A stretch of DNA of 64,000 bases from Procambarus clarkii. Lineage: Eukaryota; Arthropoda; Malacostraca; Decapoda; Cambaridae. Of this stretch, positions 22,426 to 36,893 are shown piece after piece (positions within the stretch are counted from its first letter, which is position 1; each line of letters begins with the position of its first letter). The stretch lies in the NCBI RefSeq assembly GCF_040958095.1, contig NC_091188.1:2902681-2966680 (forward strand). The letters run 5' to 3'. The notes beneath the pieces are model-generated. The model was not told the origin of the DNA. It saw only the letters and a list, made by a program, of their open reading frames with translations, and did not search any database. The position numbers and the translations under genes are program-made.

Positions 22426-23750
22426 ATGTTCACTTCTGTATGTATTATTCACTGTTATTGCAGAATTAAATTTTAGTTAACTCAAAAATATATTGCAAAT
22501 GTTTAATATTAAATATTATATCATCAAGTACACTAAAAGCGCTTCCATTACGACTCTAGAACAAATGCATTACGAATGTAGACAGCTGTATAAAACATGA
22601 AGAATAAAATGTAATATTCAAAATCTGTTTATTACAGCTTTTCGGGTAGGAAAATGAAGTGATGTGATATCATATACGTCTGTCATTCATCACAATGAAC
22701 AAGCACTATACTATAATATTTAATTTGCTAAATTCATGTATTTTACACCTGGCTACCTCAGTTATATTAACATGTACCACATTCAACAATATCTTTCTCA
22801 TTTATATTAAGTCACTCGACAGATCACTTAACTGCAAAACAACACCTGTAATAAATACATATTATAACGGTTAAAATCAGAGGTCGTGCAGGATATAGCG
22901 AGTTATAGACCATAATGTGTACGGAGGCTATTAATGTGCAAATATAGGAATATGCCAAAAAAATCTCAGTTCCTGACATATGGTTGGGTAATATTCTGTA
23001 AGCACAAAAATTCTCAACTCTTAATCAACCTAACCAACCTTCCAAAGGGAACCCTCACGTCTTTTAATATAATATATTAGTTACATTGTAATGATTGTGT
23101 GGCATTTGTTTTGCCTTTTCAGGTCAAGAGAAAGAATCTGGTGAAAGACAGCAATCTAGAAATGTCTGTTGATTACAAGAAAGCCATCAAATTGGCAAGG
23201 TCCCCGTTTGTCATAACAGTTCACTGACAGTCGACATAGTTAAAGAAATTACACAGGAATACAATGAAACAATACACAACCAACACCAGTTAATGTCTTG
23301 TGTTCCCACAGGTGGTGTTAATGTGCATGCTGGTGGCCGCTGGTGTGGCTCTCCCAGGTGGATACCAGCAACAATCCTACGTATGTCATCACATGTTTCA
23401 CAATTGTGTAAATATAATTCACAAACTACTATACAAGAGAATGTTAATTACATAAATTATACATAATAAAATTCTGTATGAAAAATAACAACAATGATGT
23501 TACTTTGATGATGTGTCCACAGGCACCTCTGCCCTACGATTTCAACTACGGGATCAACTCTGGAGCCACCAACTTCGGCCAGCAAGAGAGCGGCAACAAT
23601 GGCAACGCCAAGGGCTCCTACTGGGTCAACTTACCTGACGGTCGCGTCCAGAGGGTTGATTACTGGGCCGACGGTAGCGGATATCATGCTACCGTGAGCT
23701 TCCAGGGCACCGCCAAACATCCCAGCTATGCTCCTTCTTATGGCTATTAA
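22426..23750 (+). CDS. Pro-resilin-like RR cuticle protein, copy 2
   Basis: Exons 22,426-22,437, 23,312-23,380, 23,523-23,750; introns 874 and 142 nt. The protein is identical to copy 1 (Gln25, Tyr27). Poly(A) signal at 23,987. It is the counterpart of copy 4, 8601 bp downstream, in the duplicated block. Confidence 0.92.
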
Positions 23751-23992
23751 CGACTGACCAGTAACACAACAATTGATAACCTCTATCTTGCATCTGCTTA
23801 GTTCACTTGTTAAACAGATGTGTTTATGAGTTTTATTAGTTGGCAACTACTGTTAATATAATTTTTCAATATCATATTCATTGCATCTTGTATAATTTTA
23901 TATTTTATTGTGATGTGTTAAGTATTACAGAAGAGAAGAAAACTCAATGATTTCTCAACAGACTAAAGGAATGTTAATGGAGAATCAATAAA

Positions 23993-26578
23993 TAATAAGA
24001 AAACATATATTTGCAATCCCTGTTTACATCCTCTGATATCCTAATGCAGCGTGAGAGGCGTTAGACGTGGTCGGTGAACCAGGAAGTTCCTATGACAGGG
24101 GTAAACAAACAAGCAATCTCGACGGTAGTCAAAGTGTTGACAAAAATCCATTTAATTTGGCACAATGTATTCCTCTCCTTTCCAGAACTTTTATCAACAT
24201 TTATTGATAAAAAGAGAAAATGGTAAGTAAAATATGTTAAATAATTATTCCAGTACAGTTGTCGTTTATTATTATTTAGCTTAAGTGGCCGTTGTTGCTC
24301 GAGTAATGAACAGGAAGCACTTTCCACTTCACCATATTCGTCAATTTTAAAAACACTTTTTCTTCAACACTTCAACCTTTAAAAACACATTTCTCATACA
24401 CCAACTTCGTGAACCTAGTGCAGAAACTGGTTCCCAATCAAAGGAAAGGGGGGCAAAGGGGCCGATGCAGACCACCTTTTGAGACTTTTCCCGAATTCAC
24501 CGATCATCGTGAAAAATTGCGTGAGGCTAGCCCCAAGCGTCTGGCTTCTTACCATGGACAGGCAGACATACTCTTCTGTAAATAGATGGACTACCAGGCG
24601 GTGCCCTGGGTTTGTTTATCTGTCTGGCTCTGTTTGTAAGTTTTTCTCCCTCTCCCTCCCATTCCTCCCTCCCATTTTCCCCCCACCATTCGCAACCATT
24701 CAATTTCATTCCCCCATTTTCCCTCCCTTACATTATCTCGTTCTCCACTATGGACACAATAATAACAGTGAAGAAGAAAGCCACGTGAAGATGGATGCCT
24801 TTGCTGTGGGAAACTTAATCGCCAATTCTCTCCCAACGACCTAAGAAAAAATCCACAAACAAAATAATAGTCACTCAGGAGTTAGCTACAACTAATTCAA
24901 GAAACTGGCAGTGTGCTACATAAAAAAGGAGCTGGTAGGCGTAGTGTGTCTCACGACAGAGCAGCAGAAATTCAGGATGCGCTCAGTCGAAGTTCTAAAC
25001 AATCCATCCATCTAGGAAGCCGGAAACTGCAATTTCCGCGTTCAGCAGCACATAAAATGTTCACAAGATGCTGAAACGTCACGAAAGACATTGTTCTTAA
25101 TGTCTGCAATGAAATCATCCATCGCCATGATGTTCAGTGTGCGACTAGCGGGGTCGCGTAGATGTTTACTGATGCACTGAACTATCAATTGTAGACTAAT
25201 TAATAATACAACAGTGCCTTTTGATATCACTATAACCATGTTATTAGTTACCACAAACCGTTTTAAGAAGCTCCTATGTTAGTTAATTTATTAAAGCTTA
25301 TAATGGGAACTAATTTATGAAGAACATTTTGACGAAGACTACAGGCGGCTTGAAGTTATTATGGTGTCACCTATAGTTAGTAATCGTTCATTGGACTCAT
25401 CATGAGTAAGAATATCACTCGTCTAGTGAGCATCGGGATCTAAACTGTAGTAGATATAACATATTTAATGAGTGAGTTATTACAGAATCATATTATATTG
25501 CGATATGTTTGAAAAGTTTTTTATGCTCTATTAAAGAGACAAGACAATCAGTATTTTGATGTACTAACCTAATTGTATTTATGCCAGAATTTAATGTATG
25601 TAACAGATCATTGAAGATATTACTAGTCCCCGATTTGAGAAGTATGAGCTACGAGGAAAGGCTAAGGGAGCAGAACCTCATTTCCATGGAAAACAGAGGA
25701 GTAAAGGGAGACATGGTAACCACCATCAAAATTCTCAGAGGAGTTGACAGGGTGGACAAAGACAAACTCTTTAGCATTGGTGGAACACGAACAAGGAAAA
25801 ACAGAACTTTGGAAACTAAGTACCCAAATGAGGCACAGAGACATTAGAAAGATTTTTCAGTGTCAGAGAGGTTAACAAATGGAATGCATTAAGCAGATCT
25901 GTGGTGGATGCAGACTCCATACACAATTTCATATGTAGATTTGATAGAGCCCAGGTGGCTCAAGAATCTGTTCAAACTTACCAAAATGCCGAAGTGCTTG
26001 ATTGAAGGTGAAGGAAAAACCGAAAATATATATGAAAGTGTATTAAAAACTAAATTTTTAGATGTAATCTATATACTTTCTCAAGGTGCTGTACCACATG
26101 TACCATGTACATGGTACAGCACCTTGACATATATATTATGGCACATTTACATGTCCCACAATACCTTGAGAAAGATGAAGATTACATCCGAAAACGTGGT
26201 GGTTTAAAACACACACACACACATACATTAGGTTTTTCTTCACCTTCAAATAATTTTTAGCACTTAAATTATATACTCGGTAGCTAGAGATTCTCTAATG
26301 ATAACATCCTACAAAGACCAAGGACTCAACGGTTAATAAGCTTTACCAAACACAATTGTCCTCGTCAAAGACAATCAAAAACTTTATTCACATAATTATT
26401 TCATATAGCAGTAATATCAACTGAACTGGAAAACTATATACAATATGTTTAGAAGACGAGCACATATTTTGAATAAATAACATTTTCAGAATTATATCTT
26501 TATTATATATTGCGCCCAATATATGTCACCGATAACTACACGAATGACACTATCTGGTTAATCGCAGGAAAACGAAAC
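23993..26578. other. Spacer 2
   Basis: Same layout as spacer 1: pyrimidine-rich piece at 24,430-24,770, LINE scrap, and a perfect 16-bp-arm hairpin at 26,081-26,127 (TCAAGGTGCTGTACCA / TGGTACAGCACCTTGA). No gene is seen. Nearly identical to spacer 4. Confidence 0.6.
25624..25976 (+). mobile_element. LINE fragment in spacer 2
   Basis: Same fragment as in spacer 1 but more diverged (LRSMSYEERLREQNL, GGTRTRKNRTLETKYP). Its frame is shifted near 25,805 and again near 25,850. Confidence 0.75.
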
Positions 26579-26727
26579 ATCACCAAGTCATGGGCGACCT
26601 TGGGTGAGTGTAGTGGCGGGGGGATGGTGAGGCTGGTGACTCGGGGTCCGGCTGGAGGTATAAAGCCAGGCTGGAGACCAGGGAGGAGTCAGTGTCTGCT
26701 CATCACCCCATCACTACACTACCAAAC
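26579..26727 (+). promoter_or_regulatory. Promoter and 5' UTR of copy 3
   Basis: FTZ-F1-type site 26,595-26,603, TATAAAG 26,659-26,665, TCAGT 26,689-26,693; the ATG follows 37 bp after the initiator A. Confidence 0.75.
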
Positions 26728-28050
26728 ATGTTCACTTCTGTATGTATTATTCACTGTTAATGCAGAATTAAATTTTAGTTAACTCAAAAATATATTGCAA
26801 ATGTTTAATATTAAATATTATATCATCAAGTACACTAATCGCGCTTCCATTACGACTCCATAACAAATGCATTACGAATTCAGAGAGCTGTATAAAACAT
26901 TAAGAATAAAATGCAATATTCAAAATCTGTTTATTACAGCTTTTCGGGTAGGAAAATGAAGTGATTTGATATCATATACGTCTGTCATTCATTACAATGA
27001 ACAAGCACTATACTATAATATTTAATTTGCCAAATTCATGTATTTTACACCAGGCTACCTCAGTTATATTAACATGTACCACATTCAACAATATATTTCT
27101 CATTTATATTAAGTCACTCGAGAGATCACTTAACTGCAAAACAACACCTGTAATAAATACATGTTATAACGGTTAAAATCAGAGGTCGTGCTGGATATAG
27201 CGGGTTATAGACCATAATGTGTACGGAGGCTATTAATGTGCAAATATAGGAATATGCCAAAAAATCTCAGTTCCTGACATATGGTTGGGTGATATTCTGT
27301 AAGTACGAAAATTCTCAACTTTTAATCAACCTAACCAACCTTCCAAAGGGAACCCTCACGTCTTTTAATATAATATATTAGTTACATTGTAATGATTGTG
27401 TGGCATTTGTTTTGCCTTTTCAGGTCAAGAGAAAGAATCTGGTGAAAGACAGCAATCTAGAAATGTCTGTTGATTACAAGAAAGCCATCAAATTGGCAAG
27501 GTCCCCGTTTGTCATAACTGTTCACTGACAGTCGACATAGTAAAGAAACTACACAGGAATACAATGAAACAATATGTAACCAACACTAGTTAATGTCTTG
27601 TGTTCCCACAGGTGGTGTTAATGTGCATGCTGGTGGCCGCTGGTGTGGCTCTCCCAGGTGGATACCAGCAACCATCCAATGTATGTCATCAAATGTTTCA
27701 CGATTGTGTAAATATAATTCACAAACTAGTATACAAGAAAATGTTAATTACATAAATTATACATGATAAAATACTGTATGAAAAATAACAACAATGATGT
27801 TACTTTGATGATGTGTCCACAGGCGCCTTTGCCCTACGATTTCAACTACGGGATCAACTCTGGAGCCACCAACTTCGGCCAGCAAGAGAGCGGCAACAAT
27901 GGCAACGCCAAGGGCTCCTACTGGGTCAACTTACCTGACGGTCGCGTCCAGAGGGTTGATTACTGGGCCGACGGTAGCGGATATCATGCTACCGTGAGCT
28001 TCCAGGGCACCGCCAAACATCCCAGCTATGCTCCTTCTTATGGCTATTAA
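26728..28050 (+). CDS. Pro-resilin-like RR cuticle protein, copy 3
   Basis: Exons 26,728-26,739, 27,612-27,680, 27,823-28,050; introns 872 and 142 nt. It differs from copy 1 at residue 25 (Pro) and uniquely at residue 27, where the last exon 2 codon is AAT (Asn) instead of TAT/TAC (Tyr). The RR domain is unchanged. Poly(A) signal at 28,288. Confidence 0.92.
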
Positions 28051-28293
28051 TGACTGCCCAGCAACACGACAATTGATAACCTCTATCTTGCATCTGCTTT
28101 GTTTCACTTGTTAAACAGATGTGTTTATGAGTTTTATTAGTTGGCAACTACTGTTAATATAATTTTTCAATGTCATATTCATTGCATCTTGTATAATTTT
28201 ATATTTTATTGTGATGTGTTAAATATTACAGAAGAGAAGAAAACTCAATGATTTCTCAACAGACTAAAGGAATGTTAATGAAGAATCAATAAA

Positions 28294-30878
28294 TAATAAG
28301 AAAACATATATTTTCAATTCCTGTTTACATCCTCTGATATCCTAATGCAGCGTGAGAGGCGTCAGACGTGGTCGGTGAACCAGGAAGTTCCTATGACAGG
28401 GGTAAACAAACAACAAATCTGGACGGTAGTCAGTGTTGACAAAAATCCATTTAAATTGGCACAATGTATTCCTCTCCTTTCCAGAACTTTTATCAACATT
28501 TATTGATAAAATGAGAGAATGGTAAGTGAAATATGTCAAATAATCATTCCAGTACAGTTGTCGTTTATTATTATTTAACTGAAGTGGCCGTTGTTGCTCG
28601 AGTGATGAACAGGAAGCACTTTCCACTTCACACCATATTCGTCAATTTTAAAAACACTTTTTCTTCAACACTTCGACTTTAAAAAACACATTTCTCATAC
28701 ACCAACTTCGTGAACCTGGTGCAGAAACTGGTTCCCCATCAAAGGGAAGGGGGCAAAGGGGCCGATGCTGACCACCTTCTGAGACTCTTCCTGAAATCAC
28801 CGATCATCGTGAAAAGTTGCGTGAGGCTAGCCCCAAGCGTCTGGCTTCTTACCATGGAGAGGCAGACATACTCTTCTACAAATAGATGGACTACCAGGCG
28901 GTGCCCGGGATTTATGTTTATCTATCTGGCTCTGTTTGTAAGTTTTTCTCCCTCTCCCTCCCATTCCTCCATTCCTCCCATTTTTCCCCCACCATTCGCA
29001 ATCATTCAAATTCATTTCCCCATTTTCCCTCCCTTACATTATCTCTTTCTCCACTATGGACACAATAACAACAGTGAAGGAGAAAGCCACGTGTAGATGG
29101 ATGCCTTTGCTGTGGGAAACTAAATCGCCAATTCTCTCCCAAAGACCTAAGAGAAAAACCACAAACAAAATAATCACTCAGGAGTTAGCTAAAACTAATT
29201 CAAGAAACTGGCAGTGTGCTACATAAAAAAGGAGCTGGTAGGCGTAATGTGTCTCACGACAGAGCAGCAGAAATTCAGGATGCGCTCAGTCGAAGTTCTG
29301 AACAATCCATCCATCTAGGAAGCCAGAAACTGCAAATTCCGCGTTCAGCAGCACATGAAGTGTTCACATGAGGCTGAAACGTCGCGAAAGACATTGTTCC
29401 TAATGTCTGCAACGATTTCATCTATCGCCGTGATGTTCAGTGTACTACTAGCGAGTCACGTAGATATTTACTGATGCACAGAACTATCAATTGTAGACTA
29501 ATTAATAATACAACAGTGCCTTTTGATATCACTATAACTATGTTATTAGTTACCACAAACTGTTTTAAGAAGCTCCTATGTTAGTAAATTTATTAAGGCT
29601 TATAATGGGGACTAATTTGTGAAGAACATTTTGACGAAGACTACAGGCGGCTTAAAGTTGGTATCGTGTTACCTATAGTTAGTAATCGTTCATTGGACTC
29701 ATCATGAGTAAGAATATCACTCGTCTAGTGAGCTCCGGGGTCTAAACTGTAGTAGATATAACATATTTAATGAGTGAGTTATTACAGAATCATATTATAT
29801 GGCGATGTGTTTGAAAAGATTTTTATGCTCTATTAAAGAGATAAGACAATCAGCATTTTGATGAACGAACCTAATTGTATTTATGCCAGAATTTAATGTA
29901 TGTAACAGATCATTGAAGATATTACTAGTTCCCGAACTGAGAGGCATGAACTACGAGGAAAGGCTAAGGGAGCTGAACCTCACCTCCCTAGAAAACAGAG
30001 GAGAAAAGGGAGACATGATAACCACCATCAAAATTTTCAGAGGAGTTGACAGGGTGGACAAAGACAAACTCTTTAGCACGGGTGGAACACGAACAAGGAA
30101 AAACAGGTGGAAACTTAGTACTCAAATGAGCCACAGAGGCATTAGAAAGAATTTTTTTCAGTGTCAGAGAGGTTAACAAATGGAATGAATTAAGCAGATT
30201 TGTGGTGGATGCAGACTCTATATACAATTTCATTTGTAGATTTGGTAGAGCCCAGGTGGCTCAAGAATCTGTTCAAACTTACCACAAAGCCGAAGTGCTT
30301 GATCGAAGGGGAAGGAAAGACCGAAAATATATATGAAAGTGTATTAAAAACTAAATTTTTAGATGTAATCTAAATCCTTTCTCAAGGTGCTGTACCACCT
30401 GTACCATGTACATGGTACAGCACCTTGACACATTGATTGTGGTATTGTGGCACATTTACATGTACCACAATACTTTGAGAAAGAAAGATTAAGATTACAT
30501 CCGAAAACGTGGTGGTATAAAACACACATACATTAGGTTTTTCATCACCCTCAAATAGTTTTTAGCACTTAAATTTTAGACTCCGTAGCTGGAGATAATG
30601 ATAACATCCTACAAAGACCAAGGACTCAACGGTTAATAAGCTTTACCAAACACAATTGTCCTCGTCAATGACAATCAAAAACTTTATTCACATAATTATT
30701 TCATATAGCAGTAATATCAACTGAACTGGAAAACTATATACAATATGTTTAGAAGACGAGCATATATTTTAAATAAATAACATTTTCAGAATTATATCTT
30801 TATTGTATGTTGCGCCCAATATATGTCACCGATAACTACACGAATGACACTATCTGGTTAATCGCAGGAAAACGAAAG
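28294..30878. other. Spacer 3
   Basis: Pyrimidine-rich piece at about 28,740-29,070, LINE scrap, hairpin at 30,382-30,428. Up to about 30,290 it matches spacer 5 best; beyond that it matches spacer 1, so the block junction lies here. Confidence 0.65.
29925..30277 (+). mobile_element. LINE fragment in spacer 3
   Basis: Same fragment as in spacer 1. An extra T in the run near 30,155 shifts the frame after HRGIRKNFF. Confidence 0.75.
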
Positions 30879-31026
30879 ATCACCAAGTCATGGGCGACCT
30901 TGGGTGAGTGTAGTGGCAGGGGGATGGTGAGGCTGGTGACTCGGGGTCGGCTGGAGGTATAAAGCCAGGCTGGAGACCAGGGATGAGTCAGTGTCTGCTC
31001 AGAACCCCATCACCACACTACCAAAC
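30879..31026 (+). promoter_or_regulatory. Promoter and 5' UTR of copy 4
   Basis: FTZ-F1-type site 30,895-30,903, TATAAAG 30,958-30,964, TCAGT 30,988-30,992. Carries the same private variants as copy 2. Confidence 0.75.
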
Positions 31027-32351
31027 ATGTTCACTTCTGTATGTATTATTCACTGTTATTGCAGAATTAAATTTTAGTTAACTCAAAAATATATTGCAAA
31101 TGTTTAATATTAAATATTATATCATCAAGTACACTAAAAGCACTTCCATTACGACTCTAGAACAAATGCATTACGAATGTAGACAGCTGTATAAAACATG
31201 AAGAATAAAATGTAATATTCAAAATCTGTTTATTACAGCTTTTCGGGTAGGAAAATGAAGTGATGTGATATCATATACGTCTGTCATTCATCACAATGAA
31301 CAAGCACTATACTATAATATTTAATTTGCTAAATTCATGTATTTTACACCTGGCTACCTCAGTTATATTAACATGTACCACATTCAACAATATCTTTCTC
31401 ATTTATATTAAGTCACTCGAGAGATCACTTAACTGCAAAACAACACCTGTAATAATTACATATTATAACGGTTAAAATCAGAGGTCGTGCAGGATATAGC
31501 GAGTTATAGACCATAATGTGTACGGAGGCTATTAATGTGCAAATATAGGAATATGCCAAAAAAATCTCAGTTCCTGACATATGGTTGGGTAATATTCTGT
31601 AAGCACAAAAATTCTCAACTCTTAATCAACCTAACCAACCTTCCAAAGGGAACCCTCACGTCTTTTAATATAATATATTAGTTACATTGTAATGATTGTG
31701 TGGCATTTGTTTTGCCTTTTCAGGTCAAGAGAAGGAATCTGGTGAAAGACAGCAATCTAGAAATGTCTGTTGATTACAAGAAAGCCATCAAATTGGCAAG
31801 GTCCCCGTTTGTCATAACAGTTCACTGACAGTCGACATAGTTAAAGAAATTACACAGGAATACAATGAAACAATACACAACCAACACCAGTTAATGTCTT
31901 GTGTTCCCACAGGTGGTGTTAATGTGCATGCTGGTGGCCGCTGGTGTGGCTCTCCCAGGTGGATACCAGCAACAATCCTACGTATGTCATCACATGTTTC
32001 ACAATTGTGTAAATATAATTCACAAACTACTATACAAGAGAATGTTAATTACATAAATTATACATAATAAAATTCTGTATGAAAAATAACAACAATGATG
32101 TTACTTTGATGATGTGTCCACAGGCACCTCTGCCCTACGATTTCAACTACGGGATCAACTCTGGAGCCACCAACTTCGGCCAGCAAGAGAGCGGCAACAA
32201 TGGCAACGCCAAGGGCTCCTACTGGGTCAACTTACCTGACGGTCGCGTCCAGAGGGTTGATTACTGGGCCGACGGTAGCGGATATCATGCTACCGTGAGC
32301 TTCCAGGGCACCGCCAAACATCCCAGCTATGCTCCTTCTTATGGCTATTAA
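31027..32351 (+). CDS. Pro-resilin-like RR cuticle protein, copy 4
   Basis: Exons 31,027-31,038, 31,913-31,981, 32,124-32,351; introns 874 and 142 nt. Same protein as copies 1 and 2 (Gln25). It is the duplicate of copy 2, with only scattered intron differences. Poly(A) signal at 32,588. Confidence 0.92.
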
Positions 32352-32593
32352 CGACTGACCAGTAACACAACAATTGATAACCTCTATCTTGCATCTGCTT
32401 AGTTCACTTGTTAAACAGATGTGTTTATGAGTTTTATTAGTTGGCAACTACTGTTAATATAATTTTTCAATATCATATTCATTGCATCTTGTATAATTTT
32501 ATATTTTATTGTGATGTGTTAAGTATTACAGAAGAGAAGAAAACTCAATGATTTCTCAACAGACTAAAGGAATGTTAATGGAGAATCAATAAA

Positions 32594-35179
32594 TAATAAG
32601 AAAACATATATTTGCAATCCCTGTTTACATCCTCTGATATCCTAATGCAGCGTGAGAGGCGTTAGACGTGGTCGGTGAACCAGGAAGTTCCTATGACAGG
32701 GGTAAACAAACAAGCAATCTCGACGGTAGTCAAAGTGTTGACAAAAATCCATTTAATTTGGCACAATGTATTCCTCTCCTTTCCAGAACTTTTATCAACA
32801 TTTATTGATAAAAAGAGAAAATGGTAAGTAAAATATGTTAAATAATTATTCCAGTACAGTTGTCGTTTATTATTATTTAGCTTAAGTGGCCGTTGTTGCT
32901 CGAGTAATGAACAGGAAGCACTTTCCACTTCACCATATTCGTCAATTTTAAAAACACTTTTTCTTCAACACTTCAACCTTTAAAAACACATTTCTCATAC
33001 ACCAACTTCGTGAACCTAGTGCAGAAACTGGTTCCCAATCAAAGGAAAGGGGGCAAAGGGGCCGATGCAGACCACCTTTTGAGACTTTTCCCGAATTCAC
33101 CGATCATCGTGAAAAATTGCGTGAGGCTAGCCCCAAGCGTCTGGCTTCTTACCATGGACAGGCAGACATACTCTTCTGTAAATAGATGGACTACCAGGCG
33201 GTGCCCTGGGTTTGTTTATCTGTCTGGCTCTGTTTGTAAGTTTTTCTCCCTCTCCCTCCCATTCCTCCCTCCCATTTTCCCCCCACCATTCGCAACCATT
33301 CAATTTCATTCCCCCATTTTCCCTCCCTTACATTATCTCGTTCTCCACTATGGACACAATAATAACAGTGAAGAAGAAAGCCACGTGAAGATGGATGCCT
33401 TTGCTGTGGGAAACTTAATCGCCAATTCTCTCCCAACGACCTAAGAAAAAATCCACAAACAAAATAATAGTCACTCAGGAGTTAGCTACAACTAATTCAA
33501 GAAACTGGCAGTGTGCTACATAAAAAAAGGAGCTGGTAGGCGTAGTGTGTCTCACGACAGAGCAGCAGAAATTCAGGATGCGCTCAGTCGAAGTTCTAAA
33601 CAATCCATCCATCTAGGAAGCCGGAAACTGCAATTTCCGCGTTCAGCAGCACATAAAATGTTCACAAGATGCTGAAACGTCACGAAAGACATTGTTCTTA
33701 ATGTCTGCAATGAAATCATCCATCGCCATGATGTTCAGTGTGCGACTAGCGGGGTCGCGTAGATGTTTACTGATGCACTGAACTATCAATTGTAGACTAA
33801 TTAATAATACAACAGTGCCTTTTGATATCACTATAACCATGTTATTAGTTACCACAAACCGTTTTAAGAAGCTCCTATGTTAGTTAATTTATTAAAGCTT
33901 ATAATGGGAACTAATTTATGAAGAACATTTTGACGAAGACTACAGGCGGCTTGAAGTTATTATGGTGTCACCTATAGTTAGTAATCGTTCATTGGACTCA
34001 TCATGAGTAAGAATATCACTCGTCTAGTGAGCATCGGGATCTAAACTGTAGTAGATATAACATATTTAATGAGTGAGTTATTACAGAATCATATTATATT
34101 GCGATATGTTTGAAAAGTTTTTTATGCTCTATTAAAGAGACAAGACAATCAGTATTTTGATGTACTAACCTAATTGTATTTATGCCAGAATTTAATGTAT
34201 GTAACAGATCATTGAAGATATTACTAGTCCCCGATTTGAGAAGTATGAGCTACGAGGAAAGGCTAAGGGAGCAGAACCTCATTTCCATGGAAAACAGAGG
34301 AGTAAAGGGAGACATGGTAACCACCATCAAAATTCTCAGAGGAGTTGACAGGGTGGACAAAGACAAACTCTTTAGCATTGGTGGAACACGAACAAGGAAA
34401 AACAGAACTTTGGAAACTAAGTACCCAAATGAGGCACAGAGACATTAGAAAGATTTTTCAGTGTCAGAGAGGTTAACAAATGGAATGCATTAAGCAGATC
34501 TGTGGTGGATGCAGACTCCATACACAATTTCATATGTAGATTTGATAGAGCCCAGGTGGCTCAAGAATCTGTTCAAACTTACCAAAATGCCGAAGTGCTT
34601 GATTGAAGGTGAAGGAAAAACCGAAAATATATATGAAAGTGTATTAAAAACTAAATTTTTAGATGTAATCTATATACTTTCTCAAGGTGCTGTACCACAT
34701 GTACCATGTACATGGTACAGCACCTTGACATATATATTATGGCACATTTACATGTCCCACAATACCTTGAGAAAGATGAAGATTACATCCGAAAACGTGG
34801 TGGTTTAAAACACACACACACACATACATTAGGTTTTTCTTCACCTTCAAATAATTTTTAGCACTTAAATTATATACTCGGTAGCTAGAGTTTCTCTAGT
34901 GATAACATCCTACAAAGACCAAGGACTCAACGGTTAATAAGCTTTACCAAACACAATTGTCCTCGTCAAAGACAATCAAAAACTTTATTCACATAATTAT
35001 TTCATATAGCAGTAATATCAACTGAACTGGAAAACTATATACAATATGTTTAGAAGACGAGCACATATTTTGAATAAATAACATTTTCAGAATTATATCT
35101 TTATTATATATTGCGCCCAATATATGTCACCGATAACTACACGAATGACACTATCTGGTTAATCGCAGGAAAACGAAAC
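32594..35179. other. Spacer 4
   Basis: Near-identical duplicate of spacer 2, with the pyrimidine-rich piece at 33,030-33,370, LINE scrap, and hairpin at 34,682-34,728. No gene is seen. Confidence 0.6.
34225..34577 (+). mobile_element. LINE fragment in spacer 4
   Basis: Duplicate of the spacer 2 fragment, with the same frame shifts. Confidence 0.75.
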
Positions 35180-35328
35180 ATCACCAAGTCATGGGCGACC
35201 TTGGGTGAGTGTAGTGGCGGGGGGATGGTGAGGCTGGTGACTCGGGGTCCGGCTGGAGGTATAAAGCCAGGCTGGAGACCAGGGAGGAGTCAGTGTCTGC
35301 TCATCACCCCATCACTACACTACCAAAC
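35180..35328 (+). promoter_or_regulatory. Promoter and 5' UTR of copy 5
   Basis: FTZ-F1-type site 35,196-35,204, TATAAAG 35,260-35,266, TCAGT 35,290-35,294. Confidence 0.75.
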
Positions 35329-36650
35329 ATGTTCACTTCTGTATGTATTATTCACTGTTAATGCAGAATTAAATTTTAGTTAACTCAAAAATATATTGCA
35401 AATGTTTAATATTAAATATTATATCATCAAGTACACTAATCGCGCTTCCATTACGACTCCATAACAAATGCATTACGAATTCAGAGAGCTGTATAAAACA
35501 TTAAGAATAAAATGCAATATTCAAAATCTGTTTATTACAGCTTTTCGGGTAGGAAAATGAAGTGATTTGATATCATATACGTCTGTCATTCATTACAATG
35601 AACAAGCACTATACTATAATATTTAATTTGCCAAATTCATGTATTTTACACCAGGCTACCTCAGTTATATTAACATGTACCACATTCAACAATATATTTC
35701 TCATTTATATTAAGTCACTCGACAGATCACTTAACTGCAAAACAACACCTGTAATAAATACATGTTATAACGGTTAAAATCAGAGGTCGTGCTGGATATA
35801 GCGGGTTATAGACCATAATGTGTACGGAGGCTATTAATGTGCAAATATAGGAATATGCCAACAATCTCAGTTCCTGACATATGGTTGGGTGATATTCTGT
35901 AAGTACGAAAATTCTCAACTTTTAATCAACCTAACCAACCTTCCAAAGGGAACCCTCACGTCTTTTAATATAATATATTAGTTACATTGTAATGATTGTG
36001 TGGCATTTGTTTTGCCTTTTCAGGTCAAGAGAAAGAATCTGGTGAAAGACAGCAATCTAGAAATGTCTGTTGATTACAAGAAAGCCATCAAATTGGCAAG
36101 GTCCCCGTTTGTCATAACTGTTCACTGACAGTCGACATAGTAAAGAAACTACACAGGAATACAATGAAACAATATGTAACCAACACTAGTTAATGTCTTG
36201 TGTTCCCACAGGTGGTGTTAATGTGCATGCTGGTGGCCGCTGGTGTGGCTCTCCCAGGTGGATACCAGCAACCATCCTATGTATGTCATCAAATGTTTCA
36301 CGATTGTGTAAATATAATTCACAAACTAGTATACAAGAAAATGTTAATTACATAAATTATACATGATAAAATACTGTATGAAAAATAACAACAATGATGT
36401 TACTTTGATGATGTGTCCACAGGCGCCTTTGCCCTACGATTTCAACTACGGGATCAACTCTGGAGCCACCAACTTCGGCCAGCAAGAGAGCGGCAACAAT
36501 GGCAACGCCAAGGGCTCCTACTGGGTCAACTTACCAGACGGTCGCGTCCAGAGGGTTGATTACTGGGCCGACGGTAGCGGATATCATGCCACCGTGAGCT
36601 TCCAGGGCACCGCCAAACATCCCAGCTATGCTCCTTCTTATGGCTATTAA
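35329..36650 (+). CDS. Pro-resilin-like RR cuticle protein, copy 5
   Basis: Exons 35,329-35,340, 36,212-36,280, 36,423-36,650; introns 871 and 142 nt. Residue 25 is Pro and residue 27 is Tyr, which separates it from its duplicate copy 3. The last exon has two synonymous changes of its own (CCAGAC, CATGCC). Poly(A) signal at 36,888. Confidence 0.92.
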
Positions 36651-36893
36651 TGACTGCCCAGCAACACGACAATTGATAACCTCTATCTTGCATCTGCTTT
36701 GTTTCACTTGTTAAACAGATGTGTTTATGAGTTTTATTAGTTGGCAACTACTGTTAATATAATTTTTCAATGTCATATTCATTGCATCTTGTATAATTTT
36801 ATATTTTATTGTGATGTGTTAAATATTACAGAAGAGAAGAAAACTCAATGATTTCTCAACAGACTAAAGAAATGTTAATGAAGAATCAATAAA

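Larger units (their letters stand above)
21693..30302 (+). repeat. 8.6-kb two-gene block, first copy
   Basis: Holds copies 2 and 3. It matches 30,293-38,902 almost base for base at an offset of 8600-8601. Shared private marks include the one-base deletion in the promoter (CGGGGTCGGC) and TGCTCAGAACCCC of copies 2 and 4. Before about 21,693 spacer 1 differs from spacer 3 at several sites; after it they agree, which places the edge in the shared word GTGCTTGATCGAAGG. Confidence 0.85.

Noticed and set aside
24479-24844. 121- to 144-codon open frames in spacers 1-6
   Set aside because: They fall in the pyrimidine-rich dispersed repeat; composition explains the open frame and the reading changes among copies.
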